A stretch of 64,000 nucleotides of DNA, taken from contig JACTAT010000046.1 of NCBI GenBank assembly GCA_014526335.1, forward strand, positions 45,505-109,504. The letters are read 5' to 3'. This DNA comes from Chrysaora quinquecirrha (lineage: Eukaryota > Cnidaria > Scyphozoa > Semaeostomeae > Pelagiidae). A program made the translations under genes and the position numbers. Every line of letters begins with the position of its first letter. The stretch's first letter is position 1. Of the stretch, positions 49,801 to 61,200 are shown in pieces. The notes beneath the pieces are model-generated. The model was not told the origin of the DNA. It ran no database searches and worked only from the letters and a program-made list of their open reading frames with translations.

Positions 49801-52800
49801 ATGTGTTGCGTCGCCAGTGCGAAAAAACCGGCTACACGCTGCGACATTGTTGGCGACAAGCCAAAACATGTCGCGAAAAGTTCAACCAAATCAATGTTCT
49901 GCGACCGTGTTTCCTCAGATCGCAGGAAAGTTTTGTTCGAAAAGACTCAGGACATATTCTGTCGCCATTTCAAGCAAAAAGTCGCACGTTTAGCCACGGC
50001 TTGTTTACATAATAAGTGGGTGGGTTTCCGAAATCTAGGGGACATCCCCGTCCATTCATAAGTCATGTACCCCCCCCCCCCGGGGTAAATGTACACTTTT
50101 TGAGTAGTAGTACAAAACTTCAAAATTGCTATGAACAGCGGAAGAATATAAACGTTGGAAACAGACTGAAACATACTTGAAAAAGGCGGAACTTATACCC
50201 AGATGCGGATCGAAATGCACCAATCAGAAATTGCAGTTGAATAGGCATTGTGTTGGCACCAATCAGCTTGTCGGATACAGCGGGAAGATCATTAGAATTA
50301 ATTGAAAAGTCCAAATGAGAAAACGAACTCTTTCTGTCTACACAGAACCGGCCTATTGGTTTTGATGCGGACAGATTCCAAAACTCCAAAGTGAAAAAAA
50401 GGTCTTGCTTTTCTTCCAATGATTTGAAAACAATTCTCGCTGTAGCTAATTTTCTGCACAGTTAGGATTATCGAGCAAGTGTTGTCCTATGGCCGAATCA
50501 TTTTTTAAGCTAGGTTGTTGCTCTTGGACCCACGGGGTGGTTGCTGTCTTTGCCGAAAATTGTGCTGACGAATAGTAGTAGGGACATACTGTTTTATCCT
50601 ATCTCCTAATCTCAAGGAAGTGCGACCTACGTACCTGGAATCAGACCGACGCGAAAATTCGTAAAAACACACTTTCTTGTGTGGTAGGTACGCAATTCTT
50701 TTGAATGGATGGTAGAACTATCCGAGTGCTAAAAACTAACTGAGTGTTGTTGGCCGCAGCACTAACTAATGGCCAGGAAATACAGGAGGGGGCCTTTGGG
50801 ATTTCACGGGTTGCGGGTTTGGCCGGTTTCGCCCTCGGGTTTTCGGGTTTATCCAAGAAATCGTGCGGGTTTTCGGGTCAAGTATATTTAACGGGCAACG
50901 GGTTTTGCCATTTGTCTAGCTCGGATTTCGGGTATTGTAGTAAAAATGTGCGGGTTTTCGGGTTTTAAACCTCACAAAGGATATCAATGTGTAAAATTCT
51001 TAAAACAGTCGTTGAAACTTAGGTCATCCGGGTTTTCGGGTTTGTCCGAATTTTCTTCCGGGTTCTCGGGTTTTTATACCCCCCCAAAGCCCCCCTCATA
51101 CAGTGCAGCATGCAGCATCATTTCTTGGGTTTTATGATATGTCTTTCACAACGGTTTTTGCCTTATGTAGGTGTGATATTTTGATTAAATTGATCAAATC
51201 ACTTAATCAAATCTAGTCACTTCATCATTTAATCACTTCACTGTTTAATCATAAATGATCACTTAATCTTAGTGATCACTTAATATTAAGTGGTGATAAG
51301 TGATCACTTAATCACTTGATCACCTACTGCAATCATAAGTTATCACTTAATCTGAAATGATCACTCAATCTTAAATGATTACTCAATCTTAGTGATCAAT
51401 TAATCACTTCATCACTTAATCACTTGATCAAATCTAATCACTTAATCAAATCAAGCAATTCTATCAAATCTATTGTTTGAGCAGCCAATCAAATGCTGAA
51501 TAGACTAGGCCGATACGAGGGTCAAACAAGGACTGCGAGGTTTCACATTGAATCCTATTTACCCTGGGGACGAGATTAGGATAACGTGCTTTGTCGGGTC
51601 AGATTAAAACAATGATTATTACTCACTGATTGAGTTGTTGGTCGAGACTGCAATTGACTTTGGCGTGGCAGCAACCTGCAATTAAAATTAAAGCAATATA
51701 GATTCGTATTCTTATTGTAGCACACACAAGATAAACTGACAGGAACAATTCGAAAGCTTAATTATTTGAGAAAGCTAAACAAAAAAGAATTTGAGAGAGC
51801 AGGATTAATTGATAGACGTGACGAACATGGAACTAGTAGCCTGTACATCACAGACTCGCTACATCAGTCGTTTGTAATTTTGCTATTGAGTTGAATTGCT
51901 GGACGCCAAAACAATTCAACAATGACCAAACGTCGAACAATTCAACTCAATATTCACACTAGTGTTCTGCCACTGGCTCCCAACAAAGTCCTTCGTCAAA
52001 CTAATTACTCACGTTGTCTATATATACCAAGTATGCGCTCAGCATGTCAAGTTTAGTGTTGAGACATATTTTCATGTTATGCATGAATGCGTGAATCTAA
52101 TCTCCTACGCTTCGCGCAAAGTCTCTCTGTACGGCTAGCGTGATTTCGCGATTGCATATTGAGCGCGTAGTAGCGTGATTGCCAAAGTCATTAAGCTGGT
52201 GTAGGACGGTCCGTTATTTGGCCCTTTTATCCATCAGAAATATTCAATTATTCCATATTTCTTTTGTTTGCGAATGTAATAAATTTAAATTTTTCATAGA
52301 TTTTTTTTTGGGGGGGGGGGACGTCTGACGTTGCATGCGCTTGATGAAGTTATATCGTGCGTGATTGCACTAATCGGCCAGGGTCGAGGTCTCGATTCGT
52401 TAATCTGCAACTGAGATTCTAGCGACTGGCGCTGAATACACCATTTCTGTGATTTCTATGCTGTCCATGTGCCATCCAACATGATGTTGCAACGAATTGT
52501 CCGAAAATACAGCCTCGTTGTCAATCTGTTCAATGATTACGATGATAATTATAGTTATTACACCAGAGTTATGATTATGCGTTGAAATATTTCTTCAGAC
52601 AATGATTAATTTCCTTATCTTGGATGATTCATGATTTCCAATTGAGCTTTCGTCATTCACTTTATGATTTCCAAAGGAACTTTCAGGAAGACTGGTCACC
52701 TTCACTATCGCCACCCCAACATTAGTTGGTTTCAAAGGAAGGTGAAGGTGAAATGGTTAGCCTGTGCACAGACTCAAATGTCTTCTCAGGCGAATTCTCA

Positions 52801-53650
52801 AAAGTCCTCTCAATTCGAGGGGACAACATGTTCTGGGGGGGTGGGGGGTTGAGGATTTACGGTACTCAAATTCGGCTGTCAGTTAAGGAATTTCCACTAC
52901 TGAGCCTTAGATCAACTTCCTAATAAAGAAATGCTCGTACAAGATATCGTACTCTTTTCACAATGATCGTCTTTTTCCTGCTGGAAGCAGCGCATAATCC
53001 CACTTTGGACATTAAGACAGGGAAATATTTGCTTTTAAGGCAGCGATCGTCATGCATGTTAACCGTCATTAACCTTTTGAAAGGTAAAAGCATTGGACTT
53101 TAGAATTACTTTTTGTTTAATGAGCAAAAGCAGCACTGATATGATGGGCTAATCAAATGAACAGAAAGAAAGCCACTAACATTCCAAAATATGAATCATC
53201 AATTATTACGAGACTATTAAATTTCTTGTATTATTTCCAAGAGATGGAGTCAGACAAGACTGCGCAACAAACTTAGTTGAAGACTACACGGATTGGTAGA
53301 GTACATACGAATAATATTGCATTGGACAGCGAAAGATTGGATAGGTATCCTATTGCTTCGGACAGCAAAACGTTGGATAGGTATACTATTGCTACGGACA
53401 GCAAAATATTGGAATGGTTTTCCTATTGCTTCGGACTGCAAAACATTGGAAAGGTATCCTATTGCTTCGGACAGGAATCCTATTGCTTCGGACAGCAAAA
53501 CATTGAAAAGGTGCAATGTTTATTCCTTCATCTTAAGAAAAAATTCTTCCGTACTGTTTTAAGTTAACATAAATACAAACAGGTAGCGAGACTCATTCGT
53601 GGAAACTCATCAAAACTCACCAATACGCCTTTTCGACGAACGACGGCCAT
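43873..53650 (-). CDS. Uncharacterised 139-residue single-pass membrane protein, five exons
   Basis: Exons on the minus strand: 53621-53650 (MAVVRRKGVL), 51627-51675 (VAATPKSIAVSTNNSI), 48665-48785 (QSSGKIFDTRKEEKIDMYFD, HDEDKYRRKGIRHWISKLN), 46955-47135 (LQKKVKYARDDPNITFKR, then the membrane segment) and 43873-43911 (VEEPQKAGQQPH, stop). All borders are GT-AG and all four joins keep phase (0, 1, 2, 0), which is strong evidence for the chain although every exon is short. The hydrophobic segment VAVLILLIVLGFMTVILIL (about residues 86-104) has basic residues on its N-side, suggesting a cytosolic N-terminus. No signal peptide or known domain is recognised. The final exon is the least certain. 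The stop is about 260 bases upstream of the MTA-like start on the same strand. Confidence 0.72.
44300..45800. mobile_element. Larger or composite element with AAGCAAC words and ATCACTGCAC repeats
   Basis: AATAAGCAACCGTGCAATAAG near 44320 and TAAGCAACTTTTCAGCAACTT near 45785 face each other. TTATCACTGCACA units occur at 44370 and three times at 45440-45500. The ORF at 45591-45791 (minus) is not a recognised protein. Confidence 0.4.
45852..46190 (+). mobile_element. Related motif-array element, one arm (CAGTACAGTGGAGGGATATC repeats)
   Basis: Begins CACCCCTGGTAATGT, close to the CACCCTAGGTAATGT terminus of the element at 6647. Followed by about 14 units of roughly 22 bases with GTACAGTGGAGGGATATCAT in place of GTAATGTGGAGGG. 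No opposite arm follows here; an inverted short stretch of the same motif is at 56036-56092. Confidence 0.75.
46955..47135 (-). CDS. Membrane-protein gene exon 4 (transmembrane segment)
   Basis: Acceptor TGATTACAG|G and donor TTAGA|GTAAGC. Sixty codons: a Lys-rich start, RDDPNITFKR, a 19-residue hydrophobic stretch, then TRVGRSVADHDSFLDPRANP and NIR. Clear coding composition. Confidence 0.8.
47560..47945 (+). mobile_element. Probable LINE 3' end with (GAT)n tail
   Basis: A GC-rich stretch (47605-47790) followed by an AT-rich leader and a terminal ATGATGATGATGATGATG. The abrupt GC rise with a triplet tail resembles a 5'-truncated non-LTR insertion. ORFs in it on both strands are not recognised proteins. 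Confidence 0.4.
48063..48240 (+). mobile_element. tRNA-derived SINE, near full length
   Basis: A-box-like TGGCGTCGTGG near the 5' end and B-box GTTCGAGCCC about 60 bases on, then a body with GTCACAGCCAGGGTCGAGG and GAGATTCTAGCGACTGGCG. Related copies occur at 42357-42535 and 52376-52446. Serves as the empty-site reference for the insertion at 6647-10139. Confidence 0.8.
48425..48606. mobile_element. Palindromic MITE
   Basis: ATGGCCGCCGTTTCTGTC ... ACAAAAACCGGCGGCCAT, with inner arms GAATTCTGGGAATAATTTCC and complement. Just downstream (in the minus-strand sense) of exon 48665-48785. Confidence 0.75.
48665..48785 (-). CDS. Membrane-protein gene exon 3 (charged cytosolic region)
   Basis: Acceptor GTTTTTTAG|TG and donor ATGG|GTAACT. 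Encodes a highly charged region, FDTRKEEKIDMYFDHDEDKY then RRKGIRHWISKLN, entering in phase 1 and leaving in phase 2. Both phases fit the flanking exons. Confidence 0.78.
48983..49356. mobile_element. TA-flanked MITE, word AAGAATA reiterated
   Basis: CACTCTTTTTTTTTTATAAG ... AAAAAAAAGAGTG flanked by TA. Interior AAGAATATT/AATATTCTT about nine times. Confidence 0.8.
49450..49640 (-). pseudogene. LINE ORF2 C-terminal fragment
   Basis: Frame VFLNRTNKTTNTQQFSAAKV then WNEIPQSVLEQVIP, followed by GFKLGLKNFLLNK-stop in a shifted frame. Same type of tail (W-N-x-I-P) as the copies at 5165 and 54900. Confidence 0.65.
50795..51075 (+). repeat. CGGGTTTTCGGGTTT-rich tract
   Basis: At least a dozen GGGTTTTCGGG or GGGTTTCGG words, several within 20 bases of one another. 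Guanine-run spacing could allow G-quadruplexes on the plus strand. Confidence 0.7.
51170..51475 (+). repeat. Irregular AATCACTTAATC / TGATCACTTAAT array
   Basis: About 25 occurrences of ATCACTTAATC-like words with nested TGATCA palindromes, no fixed period. Lies about 150 bases from the exon at 51627-51675. Confidence 0.85.
52376..52446 (+). mobile_element. tRNA-derived SINE, 3' body fragment
   Basis: GCCAGGGTCGAGGTCTCGAT to GACTGGCGCTGAATACACCA matches the 3' body only; the tRNA-like head is missing. Confidence 0.7.
53325..53512 (+). repeat. Minisatellite, units of 30-40 bases
   Basis: Five to six units of TATTGCTTCGGACAGCAAAA plus CATTGGAAAGGTATCC. Ends about 110 bases from the first coding exon of the membrane-protein gene (53621-53650). 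Confidence 0.85.
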
Positions 53651-53953
53651 TATTAAAACTTTCGATACATAGAGTTGTTGACAGCGACTGAATTCGTATT
53701 GATCATCCAAAATTCAGTCTACAATCTTGGACAAGATATTTGGAACAATGGCTCTTTTCCAAGGAAGACGGCCTACTGTATTCCAGCGATTTTCTACTTA
53801 AACACCTCTAATGCTTCCTCCTTTCCCCCCAAAACAATGTTGGTAGTAAAGCAAAGCAACATTAGTTCGAAACAACATTGTAACGGGGGAGAAGGGGGGG
53901 GGGATCCATAGACAATAGCAAAACTATTTAGGACGTTTCAAATTCTAATATAA

Positions 53954-54629
53954 CAGCTAGGGATATAAACCCGATTGGGAGGAAAGTAACTCGATCGGGA
54001 TGAAAGAAGCCCGATCGGGATGAAAACGGAAAAAGGCTTTTGAAAATTTTACTCCCGATCGGGGTGAAAATGCCAGGAATATCTATTTACATAATCCGGG
54101 GGATATTTTGGACGTCATTTTCGAAATCTACGCCCCAAAAAACGGTGGAATGTGAAAAAAATTTTGGGGTTCCCCGTGTGAATTTTCCAGAAATTGCGAT
54201 TTTGTTAAAAATGACGTCATTTCCATTGTCTTACGCACTTCTGCGTGTTTTCCATCGAAGTGGCCTAATGTTTTGGAATTTTCTCTCTAAATAAACTAAT
54301 ATTTATGAAAACTATCATCATTTTTACGTGCTCCACGCAATTTCACGCAAAATTTCCAATAAACTGCCTGTAGAACAATGGAAATGACGTCATTTTTAAC
54401 AAAGTCGCAATTTCTGGAAAATCCACATGAGGCACCCCAAAAAATTTTACACAGAACAGGGTTTTCTGGGGCGTAGATTCCAAAAATGGCATCTAAAATA
54501 TCCCCCGGAATACGTTAAAAGACACTCCTGGCATTTTCATCCCGACCAGGAGTAAAATTTGCAAAGCATTTTTCTGTTTTCATCCCGATCGGTCTTCTTT
54601 CCTCCCGATCGGGTTTACATCCCTAGCTG
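53954..54629. mobile_element. Inverted-repeat element with CCCGATCGGG words, 5-base target duplication
   Basis: CAGCTAGGGATATAAACCCG at the left and CGGGTTTACATCCCTAGCTG at the right; TATAA on both sides. Subterminal CCCGATCGGGATGAAA units three to four times on each side, with long imperfect inverted interior arms. Confidence 0.85.
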
Positions 54630-54896
54630 TATAATTTGTCCGAGATTGTGTAGGTGCAAAGTGTTACTGGCCTACGCGCAGAACTCTACCTTCTTATAAC
54701 CTTTCGTCTACTATACATAAGTACGTTCTAAAGACTAGCCAAATGTGCAATCTCAGAATTACAACTTTTCGACGAACTGCTGTCGTTAGGCCTTTACACA
54801 TATTTTCCGCTGAGTTTTCGATACCAAATTTGAATTAAGAATCCAAAATTTAGCCTAGAGGTTCAGAATTAAACTATCTTGGCGCTTGCAGTCGCT

Positions 54897-55246
54897 ATTT
54901 CATTTCATTTCATTTTTATTCTTATTTTAACACAATACCCTTTCAGCACTGCCAAAAAACTTAGACTATTAACACACAATTTAGAATACAAGAAATATTA
55001 ATATAGCTGCTCCTCAAAGGGGTCGTGTTTGGGTCACTACAGTACCTCAGGAATGCCTTCAGTCTTCCTTTGAAGGAAATCAGTGAGGCAGATTCTCATT
55101 TCGTTTGGGATCTCATTCCAAGTAGTTGCTCCCTGGTATTTAAAGGATTTTTTGCAATATTCTAAACGAAGTCGATGTCGTATTTTACAGTCTTTGAAGA
55201 GAGACTTGTGTTGTGTTGTGTTCTCGTAAATGTCCCCACATAACAT
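54897..55246 (-). pseudogene. LINE ORF2 C-terminal fragment with GAAAT tail
   Basis: KKSFKYQGATTWNEIPNEMR then a shifted frame, and a 3' tail of GAAAT repeats (ATTTC on the plus strand at 54897-54915). Confidence 0.65.
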
Positions 55247-55259
55247 TGTAATATCTCAA

Positions 55260-58130
55260 ATGGCTTTCAGCTAAAGCTTGGTAAATAACTGCTAGGTTAC
55301 ATCATTTACTATGGTTACATAGACTGGGGGAGAATAATGCCCCCAGACTGTTTTTCATATTTCTTTCCACAGACAGGATCTGAGCTTCCCAGTTATGCTC
55401 TCATCTATAATAACAAGGCCAAGATATTTTGTTTTTTTCGAACTCTGCCCAGTTTTTTGTGGTTCAGTTCAAGGTCGGGAAAGTCTCTTGTAGCTTTTAG
55501 TTGAAGCCTCCGTGAAGCAATTCTTCAGAAAACTGTATCTTCTGTCGGAAACTTTCCAATGGAAATTATCGTATTTTTGTACTGGGGACACTTTCGATGA
55601 AGTTATTTTCATTGGCAACTGTCAGGAATGATACTGCGGAGTATGCAGCATCATTTTGGTTTTATTTCATGCTATTCACGATTTTCGGCCTATATTTCAG
55701 TATGATACGTTGAAGAAATTGAGCTTAGTAGCTAATTTCTATTGTTTGAGAAAGGCTGATTTCCATGAGGAGAAATGACCGGCAAATTCGCTGCAAATGT
55801 GTATGAGCATGCGTAGTTTCTTCAAACTGATTTCGCAGCGAAACGATTTCGCCTCCAAAGAAGAAGAAATCACTTCAACTTTTTCGCTGCGAAAATTTTC
55901 GTCTAAAGATAGGCTGGATTCACACTAAACCGTGTAAAAGTGTGCATGCGTTTTGGTGCTTGGAAACGCTTTGCTATAAATTTATCTGTTCGGACTGTAA
56001 AAAGCCTGAAAACGCGTGTTAGGTGATGCAATATCCTCTACCGTACTGATGATACCCCTCCACTGTACTGAATATCCTCCACTACTGCTCACCCTGGACT
56101 GAATTGAACGTGAATTGTATTGCTTCCTCTATTTGTCAGATTTAAGTGTCAATTACCTGTTTTGGCAATAAAAAAATTTGATCCCTAAGAAACTGCTAAG
56201 AGTCTTTCAGTACCAAAATTGTTCAAAAACTAAGAAACTTTGAGTACTGAAAAAAATCTTAGTTTCTTTTAAAAAAAGTGTACCATTATTGCGTCCACTA
56301 CTGTCTAGCAAATTGGAGCTGACATTCCATACGTATTTCCCGAAAATAACGTGATTCATACCGATGATTCATGATTCATAAAATAACATGAGTCATAGAT
56401 TCTTTTCATTCGTTGTTTTCTTTTTCTCCTACAATTCAGAAAGCAGAAAGTGCTTGTCCTTTTTGTTTTCCATTGTCTGTTTTCGCCCCCTCGTGCGCCA
56501 TCACCAGCTCAATGTTAATTAAAATCGGTTGAAGTTTGTTTTTAAGAATGGTACATGTTTTAACGTTGTTCTTGAACGTTCTGTCATAGAGAATGGTTCA
56601 TGACTGCAGTTCGGTAAACATGAGTGTGGTTTTCATCGAGGTTCATGCAGCGCTACCTCATCGCTCCTGTTTGCTTTCATTGTGCTTAGGCCCTTGCCGA
56701 AAGAACAGCCGAAAGAACAAACATTGATGGCCAAACATTTAAAATTTCCGTTGTGTTTTAGCGTTTGGCCTCTTCGCAAAACAATTCTTGTCAAAATTTG
56801 TTTGCCTATGCAACAACATTTGCTGATTTATGCTTGTCAAGCAATGTTGCCGCGATGTGGCCAAACGTTCAAACATTGCTTGATAAGCCGATAAGCGAAT
56901 TTCAGATGTTTGATAAACAATATTTGGTCGTTTTGCCTGGGCCTTAGTATATCACAGTCCAGTATGATAAGTCTTGAGATGAAAATCTCCAGACAAGAAA
57001 CACGATATATCTTAAATATCTATGGACAAAAGTCCATGATGCGAAACAAGTTTTTCCTCAAGTCAAAACAGGCCTTCTGGTCGCCAAAATTTTGCGATTT
57101 GGCCTCTTTTGAGATATCGTTTTGTCTGAAGACGTTTCATTTGGCCTTTTCCCTGATTTTCGGGCCTTTTTCCAAATAATTCGTATCCCTGTGAGAAACG
57201 CAAGGTCACATGTTTCTCGGTAAACATTTGAAAAAATGACGAGTGCTGCCGGCAGGAAGCGTCAGCACGTCAGCACAAACCCTACCGCATCATTATTTTC
57301 CCCACATTCAGCGGTTTTCAGTCACATCTCCGTGCACCCTAACTTGCACCCCCCCCCCCCAAGAGCTCAAGCCAGCACCCTTAGCTATTCAAGTATCTTG
57401 ACAAGGATAAAAACCGAGGCGAAAATGTGAGAAAATGGAATGGCATCGTATGACGTGGGAATCGACAGTCTTGCAGAGCTAGGCCGTGTAAGGCCCACTT
57501 CCACTTCGTTCGCAGTCGTTGTTCGCTGTTCGCTAGTACAAAAGGCGAGCGCGAAGCGATTTTTTTCCACCGTCAAGCTTTTGGAAAAGTTTTACTATGT
57601 TTATGGCCTAAAACTTATCGAGCAGGCTGTTTTCTGTTCGCTAGCGAGCCGCAAACAGCAAATTCGCTGGCAAACATCGAACGCAAACGAAGCGAAGGAA
57701 GTGCAAATGGGTCTTTGCAAAACTGTTGCCACGGTTCGACGTCTGAACTAGGCCGCAGATGGTTTCGAACCGACCATAGATCCTTTTGCATGGGGAACCC
57801 GGCAATCATCTGCTATAGATGTTTTCAGTGATGGGGGTCTGGGAGAATTTTGAAGACCACACCCGCGGAAAATGCCATTTTGATTCCTAGCGCAGAGTTG
57901 CATGATTAAAACTTGCATAAACCCCCTAAAATTGAAGGTCCCCCTGGAGGCGGGGGAATTTTCTTTCGGGCGGACATGTCCCCCTCCAGTCCACCACGTG
58001 GTGCCACCCCTGGCTCGTTAGTAACGATAAAAACTGTCTCTCGGCAGAAAACACATTTTTGCTTGCTAGCTAATTAAATGCCCCTGTAGTTGGTATAACT
58101 CCCCAATGAACTGTTTATCATTTTATTCTA
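55260..58130. other. Intergenic, repeat-rich, no supportable gene
   Basis: Contains word-type repeat stretches (TTCGCTGCGAAA at 55790-55900; AAGAAACTT at 56175-56285; CAAACATT at 56690-56930; GTTCGCTAG at 57510-57700), but no exon chain on either strand. Presumably includes the promoter of the zinc-finger gene. Confidence 0.55.
56036..56092 (-). mobile_element. Short remnant of the motif-array element, right-end orientation
   Basis: Three degenerate units (CCTCCACTGTACTGAATATC) followed by CTCACCCTGG, resembling a right terminus of the same family. Confidence 0.55.
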
Positions 58131-58258
58131 GGCACAGGCCTCAGATTGGATACTGACATAATAATCTTATACCTAACGAAGCTTTGCAGAACTGGAAAAG
58201 ACTCCTTCGAAAAAATACTGCAATAATTATATTTTGAAAATATTAAACAGTTTTTGAG

Positions 58259-61200
58259 ATGGATGAGAGAAAATCTGATGATCAAATACAAATCAAAAAG
58301 GAACCAACTGAGAAGTCTATTAAGGTGGAACGCACAGAAGAAACAGTGACAAGAATGGTTTATGAATCTTGTGAAGAGGAATCTGCAGGCGAATCGCAAT
58401 CTGAAAAGAATAGAAAGATGGAAGGCACAAAAGACACTGCAGAAACGGGTATGGTTTTTGATTGCGGTCAGCAGGACATCGCGCATTTGTTGAAATCAAG
58501 GTCTGCAACGGTGGGAGGCACTGGACAACAGCTAGAACCAACATCTGCTCCCGAATATCCATCTGAATATAGCTTTCATGAGTACAGGATTTCACAATTG
58601 AAAATCAAACATGAAGAAATAGATATAGCAGGGACTTTAATGCCTGACTATCCAATTGAAATTAAAGAAGAGGAAGAAGCCGAAGAATCTGTATTAGAAG
58701 GGTCTGAAGCACCGGTAAAATATGAATTCATGCAAGAGGGAAGTTTCTTCTGTGATAAATGCGGAAAAACATGTAATAATTCCAGGGCATTCTTGAGTCA
58801 TATTGAGGCGTTTTGTACATCCACAGTTGGCTCAGCAACCAGTGGATATGCTTCAAGTGCAACTGGAGTTGCGTCTTCCAGTAAATTTGGCTCATTTCAA
58901 CGAAATATGTCAGACTTTGGAAGGGACACATCTGTGACAAGAGCTGTGTCTTTTGATAGTGGGTATGGGTTTAGCGTTGGTAGTGGATCATCTACCAGTA
59001 GAAGTAGAGCATTTGCAGCTGGGGAAAAAGCATCTAGTGGCGGAGATGCCTTATCTAGTGGCGGAGTTGGTACTTACAGCAAAATAGGTGGACAAGCAGC
59101 AAGTGGAAATGGATCATCTAGTGGTGGAGCTGGATCATCTACTAGTGGAAGTGGGTCATCTGGCAGTGGAGGTGGTTCATCGAATGGTGGAAATGGTTCA
59201 GCTGGTGGCAGTGGTGGTGATTTTGTTGGTGGTGGTGGTGATTGTACTGCTGGTGGAGGAGGTTGTGGTGGTGGTGGTGGCAGTGATGATGGCTCACCTA
59301 GCAGAGGAAATGGCTCATCTAACGGTGAAAACGGGTCATCTAGCAATGGAAATGGGTCATCTAGCAATGGAAATGGTTCATCTAGCAATGGAAATGGGTC
59401 ATCTAACGGTGAAAATTATTCGTCTAGCAGTGAAAGTGATTCATCTAGTGATGGAAGTGATTCATCTAGCAGTGGAAGTGGATCATCTGAAACGCAGCAG
59501 TCATCTACTATAACACCATCCATAGATAACTCAAGGAGCAGCACCACCTCGAACAACAGAGACGCGTCATCTATGTCTGGAAAAGAGTCTTCCGACAATG
59601 AAGCAGCTACATCCAGTTATGAGATGAAATTAGAATATGCTGAGGCCAGGAAACAACACGATATAATAACGCAGCCATGGAAAAGAGAAATTAACCAATG
59701 TGTTACATGTGGAAAACAATTTGCAGATCAAGAAAGTTTGATAATGCATAAAACAATTCACACTGAAAAGAAACTATACGAGTGTGACATTTGCGAAAGA
59801 ACGTTTAACGACAGAAGTAATTTCAACCGACATAAAAGGTCCCATGAAGGTCTGAAACCATACGCGTGCGAGGAATGCGGCCAGCGATTTACACGCTTCA
59901 AAAGCGTGTCACGGCATCACGAACGATTTCATGAAGGGATTATACAAGGCACGCGAAATGTTCACGCTGGCTCGGTGGAACAGCACGATGGACAAACAAC
60001 ATGCGATGTTTGTGGTGAAGTGTTTCCTGGAGCAATTCAAATGCATAGACACAAGAAGAAGATGCACGTGATGACGCCATTCAAATGCCGCAAATGCGGG
60101 AAAGGATTTCATCTTGAAAGTGGATTGAAAGGACACATGAAACACCATGAAGAAATCAAACCATTCATATGCAAGGTATGTCATGGTATTCATATTATAT
60201 TGTATTATATTATATTATATTATATTATATTATATCATATTATATTATATTATATCATATTATATTATATTATATTATATTATATTATATTATATTATAT
60301 TATATTATATTATATTATATTATATTATAATATATGATATGATATTATATCATATTATATTATATTATAAAATATTATATTATATAATATCATATTATAT
60401 CATATCATATTATATTATAATATATGATATGATATTATATCATATTATATTATATCATATTATATCATATTATATTATACAGTAGTGTCCCGCATATAAG
60501 AAACACAAATTTAAGAAACACAGACCCTGATTTTCAAAATAATACCCCATGTTATAAGAAACAGGTACAGGTCTGAAAATTACTTGTTTCTTATACAAAA
60601 GTTGTGTATTTACTAAAACCTTTAACATAACAAAACATAAAAACATAATAAAACATATAAAAGCTGTACAGCTCTCTTTGCTTTTGTCAAATACAAATAC
60701 ATCCAAAGTAATATGTTTTGTACCACAAGCATAGAGCCAGCATCAGAGTAGCTGATGGATGGTACATGAATTTTCTTATAAGAAACTTTACCCTGATTTG
60801 AAGTTTATATCTCTTTCTATAAGAAACGCATCAGACCTGAAATTGAAAAGGCTGTTTCTTATATGCGGGACACTACTGTATTATATTATATTATATTATA
60901 TTATATTATATTATATTACATTATATTATATTAATTATATTATGCTATACGAATTTCATTACTCGCATTATTTTATATTGATATCATTTTGCAAAACATT
61001 GCGCTATTCGCTATTACTTGTATCATGTTATGACCATGTTTCGTCAAATTAGGAGATCGCAACAGAGCTAACGATAGCTAGTACACGCATTTTTTTTTAT
61101 AAGGAAGTTCGGCTCAGGGTCAGTACTGAAAATTCCTTAACTGATGGTGAAAATTGAGTACTCAATATTCCTTAGCAATTCCTTAACTTCTTACTTTGTG

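Noticed and set aside
59074..59513. ORFs of 104 and 141 codons in other frames
   Set aside because: Shadows of the Ser/Gly-rich linker of the zinc-finger gene (Pro/Leu- and Val/Met-rich translations).
60147..61052. ORFs of YYIILYYIIL type
   Set aside because: ATATT microsatellite.
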